64,000 bases of DNA from Mesorhizobium sp. J8. Its GTDB lineage: Bacteria > Pseudomonadota > Alphaproteobacteria > Rhizobiales > Rhizobiaceae. The notes below the pieces were generated by a model. It had not been told where the DNA came from and did no database searches. It was given only the letters and a program-made list of their open reading frames with translations. The DNA is taken from NCBI RefSeq assembly GCF_016591715.1, contig NZ_AP024109.1:4588001-4652000 (forward strand), given 5' to 3'. Below are positions 7,785-15,968 of this stretch, piece after piece (the first letter of the stretch is position 1; each line of letters opens with the position of its first letter). A program made the position numbers and the translations under genes.

Positions 7785-9904
7785 GGCTTGCCTCCCCAAT
7801 AGGAAGCGGGGCTCGTCCAGTTCGGATCGGCGCCTTCGATCCTGTAGCGCCCGATGCGGTTGTTGAGGATGCCGCCGACGAACAGATAGCCCTTATGCTC
7901 GCGCATCGAGGTCACCATCGGATGCGCGTTGCCGGAAAGATCGCCGAGCGTCTCGACGATGCCGCCCTTATCGTTGAACTTCACCACGCCGCCGGTGTTG
8001 ATGTTGGGAAACAGCCATTCGTCCTGCGGCAGGCGCCGGGTCATGCGCTTGCGCATGTCAGGGTGGCGCAGCGAGAGGTCGAAGCTCGGCGTGCGCATGC
8101 CGAGCCACGCCATCCAGTAATTGCCGTCGGACGCCCGGTTGATGTTGTCGGGATAGCCCGGCATGTCGCGGATGACGCATTCGGCGGTGCCGGCCTTCGG
8201 CCCTTCCAGCCAGTAGCGGTGCACGCGGCAGGCCCAGCTTTCGGCGAAAAACAGCGACTTGCCGTCATGCGCCATGCACACACCGTTGGTGTAGCGGTAG
8301 CCGTCGAGCAGCGTCTTGGTCGAACCGTCCTTCGGATCGTAGACCAAGAGACGGCCCGTGGCGCGGTTCTCGATCGAATCCAGCGCCCAGTCATGGGCAT
8401 CGTAGCGCTTCGTCGAGTCCGTGAAGTAGATGCGACCGTCCGGCGCGATGTCGCAATCGTTCGGGTCGCGCAGCCTTGCGTCGTCGACGATCGAGGTCCA
8501 GGAGCGCGCCGTCTCGGCCGAGAGGCGCTTCACCTCGCGCTCCGGTGAGACCGAATAAAGCCCCATGGCGCCGACGCAGCTGATCAGATTGCCTTGCTTG
8601 TCGAAGGCCAGGCCCAGCGGAAAGCCGCCGATATGGGCAAAGACCTCGGAGCGCTTGTAGTCGGGCGCAAAGAAGCGGACGATCTCGCCGTGGCGGGTGC
8701 CGCAATAGAGATGGTCGTTGCGGTCGAGGATGACGTCCTCCGGTCCTTCCAGCTCGCCGAGCCCGATATGGTCGGCGGCCGACAGCCGGTTGTCGAGCTC
8801 GTAGGACGTTCCGGAGCCGGGTGCGGCCGATTGCGTTTCGCCCATCTTGAGATAGACCGGCGCGACATAGACCTCGTTCAGCACCTTGTGGCGGTTCTTC
8901 AGCCAGCGGATATCGATGGTGACGGCGACCGCCAAGAGGATGCCGAGCACCATCTGGTTGGTGCCTGTGCCGTAGCCAAGCCGGATCAGGCCGTTGGTCA
9001 TGGTGAGCACGATGATGGCGCCCATCAGCCCCTTGACCACCGAGCCGCGCCCGCCGCCGAGGCTGACGCCGCCGACCACGGCCGCGGTCAGCGCCATGAT
9101 CTCGAGATTGAGGCCGGTGCCCGGCCCGGCTCCGCTCAACCGGCAGGCGATGAGGAAACCGCCGATCGAGGCGCAGAAGCCGGAAAAGACATAGGTCATG
9201 AACACGGTGCGGCGCACGCGGATGCCGGCATTGTGCGCCGAGCGGCGGGAACCGCCCACCGCCAGCACATGCCAGCCCGGCCGCGAGCGCGTCAGCGCGA
9301 TATGCGTGACGATGGCGAGGATAATGGCCAGCCAGACCGAGACCGACAGGCCCCAGAAGGTGCCGTCGCCGATGAAGTCGAGCACATCGGAGCTCGCCTG
9401 GGAAAGCTGTACGTCGGCCGCATAGGCGGTGACGAGGATGTCGAACAGCGCGCGCCCGAAGATGAAGGTGACCAGCGTGGTGAGGAAGGCGCGCAGCCTG
9501 AGATATCCGACGAGGTAACCGTTGATGGCACCGAAGATGAGCCCCGTGCAAAGGGCCGCGGCAAGTGCCAGCCAGATCGACTGTTCGAGGATGAAGAAAA
9601 CGTAGACGGCCGAAAAGCAGGACAGCGCGAAGATCGAGCCGACCGAAAGATCGATGCCGCCGCCCAGCATCACCACCGTCATGCCGATGACCACCAGCGA
9701 GAACTCGCCGAGCTGGCGGGTCGATTCCTGCAGCGAGGTGAGCTTGAAGAAGCCCGGAATGATCGAGCCGAACACGCCGAGCGTCGCCACCAGCGCCAGG
9801 AAAGGTATGGCGTTGTCGGTCCAGCGTTTGGTCAGGATCTCGCCGACCAGATGATCGGGCACGAGATTGTAGCGCCAGGCCTGGAGGCGTTCACGAAAGG
9901 TCAT
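7781..9904 (-). CDS. Fusion protein: CUT2 ABC permease with C-terminal strictosidine-synthase-like propeller
   Basis: A 707-residue two-part protein. Residues about 1-335 are a complete RbsC-like permease, with the family signature GGGIDLSVGS at 81-90 and a second conserved block GGVSLGGGRGS near 278-288. After a short linker, residues about 380-707 form a propeller with the SMP-30-type metal-ligand pattern: E386 in LEGPE, N482 in DPND, N540 in YTNG and D586 in GYPDN. The block around 495-575 is strikingly similar in pattern to strictosidine-synthase-like proteins. RbsC-type permeases normally end near residue 330. The reading frame is continuous, so this is a real fusion and not a frameshift. 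It lies between the binding protein and the free propeller. Confidence 0.9.
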   Translation of the reverse strand: MTFRERLQAWRYNLVPDHLVGEILTKRWTDNAIPFLALVATLGVFGSIIPGFFKLTSLQESTRQLGEFSLVVIGMTVVMLGGGIDLSVGSIFALSCFSAVYVFFILEQSIWLALAAALCTGLIFGAINGYLVGYLRLRAFLTTLVTFIFGRALFDILVTAYAADVQLSQASSDVLDFIGDGTFWGLSVSVWLAIILAIVTHIALTRSRPGWHVLAVGGSRRSAHNAGIRVRRTVFMTYVFSGFCASIGGFLIACRLSGAGPGTGLNLEIMALTAAVVGGVSLGGGRGSVVKGLMGAIIVLTMTNGLIRLGYGTGTNQMVLGILLAVAVTIDIRWLKNRHKVLNEVYVAPVYLKMGETQSAAPGSGTSYELDNRLSAADHIGLGELEGPEDVILDRNDHLYCGTRHGEIVRFFAPDYKRSEVFAHIGGFPLGLAFDKQGNLISCVGAMGLYSVSPEREVKRLSAETARSWTSIVDDARLRDPNDCDIAPDGRIYFTDSTKRYDAHDWALDSIENRATGRLLVYDPKDGSTKTLLDGYRYTNGVCMAHDGKSLFFAESWACRVHRYWLEGPKAGTAECVIRDMPGYPDNINRASDGNYWMAWLGMRTPSFDLSLRHPDMRKRMTRRLPQDEWLFPNINTGGVVKFNDKGGIVETLGDLSGNAHPMVTSMREHKGYLFVGGILNNRIGRYRIEGADPNWTSPASYWGGKP

Positions 9905-9935
9905 CGGCTGCTGCTGTCATTGAAAACGGGAAAGA

Positions 9936-9959
9936 GGTGGCCGGAACGGTCCGGCCACC
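9936..9959 (-). terminator. Intercistronic hairpin after binding-protein gene
   Basis: A perfect 10-bp stem (GGTGGCCGGA with TCCGGCCACC) and a 4-base loop lies 27 bp past the stop of the binding-protein gene on the minus strand, with no T-run. In sugar importer operons such stems often protect the binding-protein message and lower downstream expression; that role here is inference. Confidence 0.6.
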
Positions 9960-9986
9960 CCATGGATGCTTTTCCGGCTGCGTGGC

Positions 9987-11012
9987 TTATTTCGCGGCCG
10001 CTTCGGCCTGCAGCGCCTTCAGGTCCCAGCAGCTGTCGGGCTTGAGGTCGGCCTTGGTCGTCGCCTTCTCCAACGTGTAGATGTAGGTGTGCGAGGTGCC
10101 GGCCGGCTGGCCGCTCTGCAGCAGGAACTTGATGATGGCGTTCATGTCGCCCGACTGGCGGGCAAGGTCGGTCATCACCACGGCGCCGTAGGTGCCGTCT
10201 TCCAACTTGTCGCAATCGGCAGCCTTTTCGCCGCCGCCGGTGGTGACCAGGAACACCTTGCCGTCGAGCTTGGCGTCGCGGATCGCGGCCGAGGCGCCGG
10301 TGGCGTCGCCGTCCCAGAAATCGATGATCGAGCAGATGTCCGGGTGCTGCTGCAGCATCGTCGTCGTCACGTTGCGCGAGGTGGTCGCGTCCCAATTCGA
10401 GTCGGGCTTTGCAACGACCTGGAAATCGGGATGCTTCTCCAGCACCTTCATGATGCCGGCATACTGATAGAGGCTCGACGAGTTCGCCTGGTCGCCCTGC
10501 ACCAGTCCGATCTTCTTGGACGAATTCTCGCCGCAGCCCTTGATCGCCGCTTCGGCTTCGAGCTGGCCAAGCTTGTCCCAGTCGCTGCCGACGAAGGCGT
10601 CGGCCGGGAAATTCGCCGGGTTGTCGACCAGCATCACATAGGTGCCGGCGGCCTGCGCCTTCTTCATCAGCTTCGAATAGGAGTTGAGGTCGGGCGCATG
10701 GATGATCAGAACATCCGGCCTGGTATCCGAAGCGATGGCGTCGGTGATCGCCTGCGCGCCGGCATCGACAACCCAGTTCGGATCGCGGGTCTCGAACGTG
10801 CCGCCCCAGGCCTCGACTTCCTTCTTCAGGTAGTGCGCCCAGCCTTGCGCGAGGTCGAAGCCCATCGCCAGCGGCACGAGCATGACGCGCTTGCCGTTGA
10901 GCGCCTTGGCATAGGCGGCCGGGCCTGGATCGTCGGCGGCAAGGCTCGGCGCCACGAAGGCGGTAACGGCGAGCGCCGTGGCGGCAGCCATCAATGTTCT
11001 AAGCAGTCTCAT
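9987..11012 (-). CDS. Sugar ABC transporter solute-binding protein (type 1 periplasmic fold)
   Basis: A 341-residue periplasmic binding protein. It starts with a Sec signal (MRLLRTLMAAATALAV, cleavage near SLAADD) and shows the type 1 fold of ribose/xylose-like binding proteins, with the second-lobe start VMLVDNPANF and the hinge sequence VFLVTTGGGEKAADC. Several cysteines in the mature part are unusual for the family. It belongs to the operon with permease 11101-12087, the fusion permease and the two-domain ATPase. Ligand unknown; the propeller enzymes suggest a lactone, glycoside or similar hydrolysable sugar derivative, which is inference only. Confidence 0.9.
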   Translation of the reverse strand: MRLLRTLMAAATALAVTAFVAPSLAADDPGPAAYAKALNGKRVMLVPLAMGFDLAQGWAHYLKKEVEAWGGTFETRDPNWVVDAGAQAITDAIASDTRPDVLIIHAPDLNSYSKLMKKAQAAGTYVMLVDNPANFPADAFVGSDWDKLGQLEAEAAIKGCGENSSKKIGLVQGDQANSSSLYQYAGIMKVLEKHPDFQVVAKPDSNWDATTSRNVTTTMLQQHPDICSIIDFWDGDATGASAAIRDAKLDGKVFLVTTGGGEKAADCDKLEDGTYGAVVMTDLARQSGDMNAIIKFLLQSGQPAGTSHTYIYTLEKATTKADLKPDSCWDLKALQAEAAAK

Positions 11013-11044
11013 TTGACACCTCTGGTTCGGTTTTCGTTGCCGGG

Positions 11045-11097
11045 CGATCGTCGCGATCGCTCCGGGGTACCCCAGAGCAAGATGGGCTGGCCCATCT
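11045..11097 (-). terminator. Three consecutive hairpins between permease and binding-protein genes
   Basis: Three separate stems lie head to tail in the 88-bp gap: CGATCG/CGATCG (11045-11059), CTC-GGGG/CCCC-GAG around a TA loop (11060-11077) and AGATGGGC/GCCCATCT with a 2-base loop (11080-11097). None is followed by a T-run on the minus strand. They could mark an RNA-processing point that separates expression of the permease from the binding protein. Confidence 0.6.
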
Positions 11098-11100
11098 GCC

Positions 11101-12087
11101 CTAAATGTCGCCCTGTTGGGCGGTCTGCTCGTCGCGCGGATTGAGGATGCCGTCGACGATGATGGCGCCCAGCAGGATCGCGGCCTTGATCAGGTTCTGG
11201 TAGAGCAGCGGAATGTCGATGATGGTCATGGCGTTGAGCAGGATGCCGATCAGCGCCGCCCCTACCAGCACGTTGCGCACCCCGCCCCTGCCGCCCGAAA
11301 GGCCGATGCCGCCGATCACCGCCACCAGGACGATGTCGTAGAGCAGCGTCGAGTTGACGATGCGGGTATTGATCGAATGCAGGCTGGCCGCCGTCAAAAG
11401 CCCGGCGACCAGGGCCACGACAGCCGAGAGCACGTAGCGCAGCACCAGCATCGGCCGCACCGGAACGCCGATGTTGCGGGCGGCGACCGGATTGTCGCCG
11501 GCGAAATAGATGAAGCGGCCCCATTTGGTGTAGCGCAGGAACAGGAAAACCAGGAAGGCCAGTCCGGCGAAGACGAACACCTCGACCGGAATATCGAGGA
11601 AGCGGACCCCGCCGAGCAGCTCCACCCAGTGCCCTCCAGGCACGGGCACGGCGTCCTGCGTGATCAGTTGCGAGCGCACATAGCCGAACACGAAGGAGCC
11701 GGTGGCCAGTGTGACGAAGATCGCCGGCACGTCGGCATAGGCGACCAGGAAGCCGTTGAGCAGGCCGATGGCTAAAACGCCCGCCAGCACATAGACGAAA
11801 GCTAGCCCGTCCGAGGTGCCGGTGTTGAGCAGTTGCAGGTACCAGGCGACCGACATCGCCATGATCGCCACCGCCGACAGGTCGATGCCGCGGCCGATGA
11901 TGACGACCGCCATGCCGAGCGCCAGGATGCCGAGCACCGAGACCGAGCGGACGATGGCCACCAGATTGTCGGCGGTCAGGAACCCGGGCAGGCCCAGCGC
12001 AGCGGCGGCGAACAAAAGGATGGCGATGGCAAAGACGATGCCTTCCTGATTGAGGCGCCTCCAGTTCGGCCAGCCGATCGCATTCAT
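11101..12087 (-). CDS. Sugar ABC transporter permease (RbsC-like)
   Basis: First gene of the minus-strand cluster, 328 residues and about nine hydrophobic segments, with the CUT2 permease signatures GRGIDLSAVAIMAMS (about 76-90) and GIGLSGGRGG (about 262-271). Unlike the other permease of this importer (7781-9904) it has no added domain, so the channel would be a heterodimer in which only one half carries a propeller. The long region upstream (12088-12620) separates it from a divergent gene pair. Confidence 0.92.
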   Translation of the reverse strand: MNAIGWPNWRRLNQEGIVFAIAILLFAAAALGLPGFLTADNLVAIVRSVSVLGILALGMAVVIIGRGIDLSAVAIMAMSVAWYLQLLNTGTSDGLAFVYVLAGVLAIGLLNGFLVAYADVPAIFVTLATGSFVFGYVRSQLITQDAVPVPGGHWVELLGGVRFLDIPVEVFVFAGLAFLVFLFLRYTKWGRFIYFAGDNPVAARNIGVPVRPMLVLRYVLSAVVALVAGLLTAASLHSINTRIVNSTLLYDIVLVAVIGGIGLSGGRGGVRNVLVGAALIGILLNAMTIIDIPLLYQNLIKAAILLGAIIVDGILNPRDEQTAQQGDI

Positions 12088-12620
12088 CGCTTATGTCTTT
12101 CGCCCCGATCGCAAGGCCCTGCCGGCCTCCATCCCCCACGAAAGCTAATCGGCTCAACAGCGGCTCGTCAAATGAATCCGCGTTCAAGACCCGCGCCTCT
12201 CCGACTATTTTCCGGGTGGATGCATCGATTGCCGCAACTGGCGCAATAGTCGGAAACTCTTGGGCTTTTTGACAATCCGTTGCCCCGGCCGCCCGGTCGG
12301 CGGAAGAGCCTGTTCGAAGGTTGCGGGGCTGGCGCAATTTAAGTTCGCAAAATCCACCCGGCGCGACACCAATTGTTCGTGGAACAATCCGGAACCTCAT
12401 CCCCGGCATTGGCCGTCGGGACCAGGAAGCCCATCGCGGTTACGCGCCGTGCTTGCCGCGCGGAATTTGCGGGCCGGGACACGGCTGCGCTGTCGGGAAT
12501 GCTGGTCATGACGCACTGGTTGAACAGGATAAGCCCGGTCCAGTCCAGAGCTTATCCAACGAACTTTCGTGCCGCCTCGCCGCCTGTTATGGAAGAGCGC
12601 GGGCCGGCCGAGGGAAATGC
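12088..12620. promoter_or_regulatory. Long divergent intergenic region with inverted repeats
   Basis: This 533-bp stretch separates the CUT2 operon (minus) from the cyclodeaminase/lyase pair (plus). No convincing gene is present. It holds three inverted repeats, TCCGACTATT/AATAGTCGGA (12200-12209, 12245-12254), CCGGGTGGAT/ATCCACCCGG (12212-12221, 12352-12361) and ATTGTTC-GTG-GAACAAT (12372-12388), plus a direct repeat CTGGCGCAAT (12238-12247, 12329-12338). This density suggests a regulated divergent promoter region. No regulator gene is adjacent. Confidence 0.5.
12372..12388. promoter_or_regulatory. Candidate operator, 17-bp perfect inverted repeat
   Basis: ATTGTTC-GTG-GAACAAT is a perfect 7-3-7 palindrome, a size and symmetry typical for dimeric regulators such as GntR, IclR or LysR types. 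It lies 232 bp upstream of the cyclodeaminase-like gene and 285 bp upstream of the permease start. The regulator that would bind it is not identified. Confidence 0.4.
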
Positions 12621-13622
12621 ATGAAGCCCATCTATATCGACTACCTCAACGCTCTCGACATTGACGCACTTGCCATGACCGATGCCGAGATCATCGGCGC
12701 CGTCGAAGCCGGGCTCGTCGCCCAGGGCAACGGCCGGACGGTGATCGAGCCGCGCGTCCATCTCGAACCGGATCCGTCCTTCCACGGCCATTTCAACGTG
12801 CTGCGCGGCTATGTGGCGCCGCTCGACGCCGCTGGCGTGAAGATTGTCGGCGACTATGTCGATAACTACCTGCATGGCCTGCCGTCGGAATTCGGCATCC
12901 TCAATCTTTTCGACCCGCGCACCGGCACGCCGCGCGCCATCCTCGACGCCACCGTCATCACCGACATGCGCACCGGCGCCGTCACCGCCATCGGCGCCAA
13001 GCATCTGGCGAAGAAGTCGTCAAAAGTGCTCGGCCATATCGGCGCGCGCGGTACCGCCTACTGGAACGTGCGCCTGCTCGACCACCTCTTCGACTTCGAC
13101 GAGATCCGCGTCCATTCGCGCCGGCCGGAAAGCCGCGATAGTTTTGTCGCGAGGCTGGCGGCCGACCTCGGCAAGCCGGTCATGGCCGTGGCCGACTGGA
13201 AAAGCTGCGTCGAAGGCGCGGACATCGTCGTCGAAGCCTCGCGGCTGCCGGAACCGCAGCCGCTGCTCAAGACCGAATGGATCAAGCGCGGCGCGCTGGT
13301 GGTGCCCTATGGGACGATGAGCGCGGTCGAGCTGTCGCTGACCGACATCATGCAGAAGATCGTCGTCGACGATTGGGGCCAGTGCAAGGGCGGCAAGTTC
13401 GGCTCGCTCCGCGCCCATGTCGAGACGGGACGGCTGAGCGAGGCGACGCTGCACGCCGAGCTCGGCCAGATCGCCGCCGGCCTCAAGGCAGGCCGGCAAA
13501 GCGACGGCGAGACGATCCTGTTCTGGCATCGCGGCCTCTCGCTGTCCGACATCGCGCTCGGCAAGGCCATGCTCGCCAAGGCCGCGGAAAGAGGTATCGG
13601 CCAGAGGCTGCGCTTCGCATGA
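12621..13622 (+). CDS. Ornithine cyclodeaminase/mu-crystallin family protein
   Basis: A 333-residue NAD(P)-dependent protein of the ornithine cyclodeaminase/mu-crystallin family, whose members deaminate or reduce imino/keto acids and amino acids. The Rossmann segment is visible at about 133-160 (LGHIGARGTAYWN, then an acidic IRVHSRR strand end), and the substrate-side block KIVGDYVDNY lies near residue 77. The ATG at 12621 follows an AGGGAAA site; upstream in-frame codons lack family similarity. The stop overlaps the start of the ammonia-lyase-like gene (ATGA), so the two products are probably made together. A bona fide ornithine-to-proline role is not supported by context. Confidence 0.85.
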   Translation: MKPIYIDYLNALDIDALAMTDAEIIGAVEAGLVAQGNGRTVIEPRVHLEPDPSFHGHFNVLRGYVAPLDAAGVKIVGDYVDNYLHGLPSEFGILNLFDPRTGTPRAILDATVITDMRTGAVTAIGAKHLAKKSSKVLGHIGARGTAYWNVRLLDHLFDFDEIRVHSRRPESRDSFVARLAADLGKPVMAVADWKSCVEGADIVVEASRLPEPQPLLKTEWIKRGALVVPYGTMSAVELSLTDIMQKIVVDDWGQCKGGKFGSLRAHVETGRLSEATLHAELGQIAAGLKAGRQSDGETILFWHRGLSLSDIALGKAMLAKAAERGIGQRLRFA

Positions 13623-15115
13623 GCCCGCTCGTTCTCACCGGCGCCGGCGTCAGCATCGAGGATGTGGTTGCCGCCGCGCGCAACGCCTGCAAGGTCGAGG
13701 TCACACCTTCCGTCCTCGAAAAGCTCAACAAGGCTCGCCAGGTTCTCGATGCCGCCGCGGCCGGCGGCCAACAGATCTACGGCTTGAACAGAGGCCTCGG
13801 CGCCAACCTCGTCACCGCGGTCGAAGGCGATGCGAGCGCCTTCCAGCGCCAGTTGATCGAAGGCCGCAGCGCCGCGGTCGGCGAGGCGCTGCCGGTGCCG
13901 GCCGTGCGGGCGGCGATGTTCGCCCGCCTTGCGATGCTCGCCGCCGGCGGCTCGGGCCTGTCGCCGCGCGTCTTCACGGCGCTGGTCGAAGCACTCAATG
14001 CCGGCGTGCATCCCGTGATGCCGTCACTGGGCTCGATCGGCGCCGGCGACCTTCTGCTGATGACGGCGATCGCCCGCGTGCTGATCGGCGACGGCGAAGC
14101 AGAATACCAGGGCCGCCGCATGCCTGCCGCCAAGGCGCTGATGATGGCGCGGCTGGCACCTGTTTCTCTCTCGCCGAAGGACGGCCTCTCCCTGATCAAC
14201 GCCTCGGCGGTTTCGGCCGGGACCGGAGCGCTGGCGCTGACCGATGCGCTGTCGGCGCTCGAACAGCAGCAGCAGGCCGGCGCGCTGACGATGGAAGGCA
14301 TTGGCGCCAACCGCACCATCCTCGATCCGCGCCAGCATCAGGCACGCCCGGGCGCCTGCCAGCAGCTTGCGGCAAAGGCGCTGCGCGATCTCTTGGCACG
14401 CGATGAAGCGCCGGCGCCCACCACCATCCAGGATCCGCTGTCGATCCGCTGCATGCCCTCGATCCACGGCGCGCTGATCCAGGCGATCGACCATGCCAGG
14501 CTTGCTGTCGAGATCGAGCTCAACGCCGCCGCCGACAATCCGCTGGTGCTGGCCGAGGATGAGCTGGTCATGTCGACCGGCAACTTCCACACCGCATCGC
14601 TGGCGCTCGCCTTCGAGACGCTTGGCCTGGCGACCGCTCAATGCGCGGCGGCATCCGCCGCCCGCTTCGTCCAGCTCACCGGCTCGACGCGTCACGGCCT
14701 GCCGAAATATCTTTCACCGGTCGGCGGCGCTTCTGCCGGCTTCGTGCCGCTGCAGAAGACGGTGACGGCGATCCTGGCCGCGATCCGCCACAAGGCCAAT
14801 CCGGTGATGCTCGATTTCCTGCCTGTGTCCGAGGGCGTCGAGGATCACGCCACGCAGACGCCGCTCGCCGTCGCCAAATGCGCCGAGATGATCGCGCTGT
14901 GGCGGCGGCTGATCGCCTTCGAACTGATGGCTGCGGCGCAGGCCGTCGATTTGCGCGAGGGCACGACGCTTGCGCCGGCCACGGGCGCAATCCACGCGGC
15001 CGTGCGTACGCATGTGGCGACACTCAAGGAAGACAGGCCGCTCGGCATCGACGCCGAAGCGCTTTATGCCGCCCTCGCCAGCGGAATCTGGCAAGGCCCT
15101 CCGGCAACGGGCTGA
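13619..15115 (+). CDS. Histidine/phenylalanine ammonia-lyase family protein lacking the MIO serine
   Basis: 498 residues, full length for the aromatic amino acid lyase family, and clearly homologous along its length: YGLNRGLG (Tyr54), PKDGLSLIN (Asn194), QDPLSIRCMP, GNFH (322-325), and the Glu of VEDH (408). The active-site Ala-Ser-Gly that cyclises to the MIO prosthetic group is missing its serine: the canonical GASGDL reads GAGDL at 141-145. The catalytic Tyr of QDPYS is Leu274. The reading frame is intact, so this is not a pseudogene. Classical MIO-dependent ammonia elimination is therefore unlikely. It is translationally coupled to the cyclodeaminase-like gene; no hut genes are nearby. 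Function unknown. Confidence 0.85.
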   Translation: MSPLVLTGAGVSIEDVVAAARNACKVEVTPSVLEKLNKARQVLDAAAAGGQQIYGLNRGLGANLVTAVEGDASAFQRQLIEGRSAAVGEALPVPAVRAAMFARLAMLAAGGSGLSPRVFTALVEALNAGVHPVMPSLGSIGAGDLLLMTAIARVLIGDGEAEYQGRRMPAAKALMMARLAPVSLSPKDGLSLINASAVSAGTGALALTDALSALEQQQQAGALTMEGIGANRTILDPRQHQARPGACQQLAAKALRDLLARDEAPAPTTIQDPLSIRCMPSIHGALIQAIDHARLAVEIELNAAADNPLVLAEDELVMSTGNFHTASLALAFETLGLATAQCAAASAARFVQLTGSTRHGLPKYLSPVGGASAGFVPLQKTVTAILAAIRHKANPVMLDFLPVSEGVEDHATQTPLAVAKCAEMIALWRRLIAFELMAAAQAVDLREGTTLAPATGAIHAAVRTHVATLKEDRPLGIDAEALYAALASGIWQGPPATG

Positions 15116-15133
15116 CGCTTTTCGACTCTCGGT

Positions 15134-15937
15134 TCAGGGCTTTGCATCCACCTTCTTCATGAAGAGGGTGAGCTCGTCGGGATCCATATGCACGATGTGC
15201 CGGTCTTCCGGATAGGCGCCGCTGTTGACGTCGGCGACATATTCGGAAAACGCCGCGATGCGCTCCTGCTGCAGCCGGTCATATTCGGCGGCGAAGTTGC
15301 GGTAGACTTTCGAGTGGCGCGGCATGTGACCGCGATTGGTGCCGAGAATATCCTCGGCGAACAGATATTGCGCGTCGCAGCCCGTACCCGCGCCCATCGA
15401 CAGCATGATCAGCGAAGTGCGCTCGGAGATCGCCTTCGCCACTTCCACCGGCACCACCTCGATCTCGGCGCCGATCGCGCCGGCGGCCTCGAGCTGCTTG
15501 ACCGCCTCGAACACCTGCATGGCGGTGTCCGCGGTCTTGCCGACGGCCTTGAAACCGCCGGTCCAGGTCGCGCGCGACGGGATCAGGCCGACATGGCCGA
15601 TGACGGGGATGGCATCGTCGGCCATACGCTTGATCGTGGCGTATCCGGCGCTGCAATAGACGGCGTCGGCGCCGGCCTTGTAGAGCCGGAACGACCAGCG
15701 CAGGAAATCGTCGGCCGTGCCGATCTCATAGAAATTGTCGCCGGGCATGGTGAAGAGGCTGGGCGCGGCATCGCGATATTGCGGGTTGAGCACCAGTTCC
15801 GGCGGCACCGAGACGATATCCACCCCTGCCCGCTCGGCAGCCTCCGCCTCTTCCAGCGTCAGCACGCGCAGCATGGTCAATTGCCGCTTGCCCTTCATGG
15901 CGCGCAGGTCGGCAACGGTCGGTCTCTTTCGGCTCAT
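15134..15937 (-). CDS. PanB-like (ketopantoate hydroxymethyltransferase superfamily) protein without PanB metal ligands
   Basis: A 267-residue TIM-barrel protein that aligns with PanB, most clearly at GHVGLIPSRATWTGGFKAVG and EVVPVEVAKAI, which keeps the Glu corresponding to the PanB catalytic base. The Mg-binding residues of PanB are not conserved: the VGDSLG segment reads VSVPPELV, the ADLPF segment is MPGDN, and KIEGG reads YCSAG. It is therefore unlikely to make ketopantoate. The ATG at 15937 was chosen for its AGGGA site; a GTG 27 bp upstream is possible. It is the last gene of the long minus-strand run, directly after the Rieske and desaturase-like genes. Confidence 0.75.
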   Translation of the reverse strand: MSRKRPTVADLRAMKGKRQLTMLRVLTLEEAEAAERAGVDIVSVPPELVLNPQYRDAAPSLFTMPGDNFYEIGTADDFLRWSFRLYKAGADAVYCSAGYATIKRMADDAIPVIGHVGLIPSRATWTGGFKAVGKTADTAMQVFEAVKQLEAAGAIGAEIEVVPVEVAKAISERTSLIMLSMGAGTGCDAQYLFAEDILGTNRGHMPRHSKVYRNFAAEYDRLQQERIAAFSEYVADVNSGAYPEDRHIVHMDPDELTLFMKKVDAKP

Positions 15938-15968
15938 TGATCTGTCCCTGTTGAATTCGTCCACGGCC

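Noticed and set aside
12269..12274. Perfect TTGACA as -35 element for the cyclodeaminase-like gene
   Set aside because: The region 15-19 bases downstream is GC-rich with no -10-like sequence, and the start codon is about 350 bp away.
13619..15115. Annotation as histidine ammonia-lyase (HutH)
   Set aside because: The MIO serine and a catalytic Tyr are missing and no hutU, hutI or hutG is nearby; only family membership is supported.
15134..15937. Annotation as true PanB (pantothenate synthesis)
   Set aside because: None of the PanB metal-binding residues is conserved and there is no panC nearby; the context is sugar catabolism.
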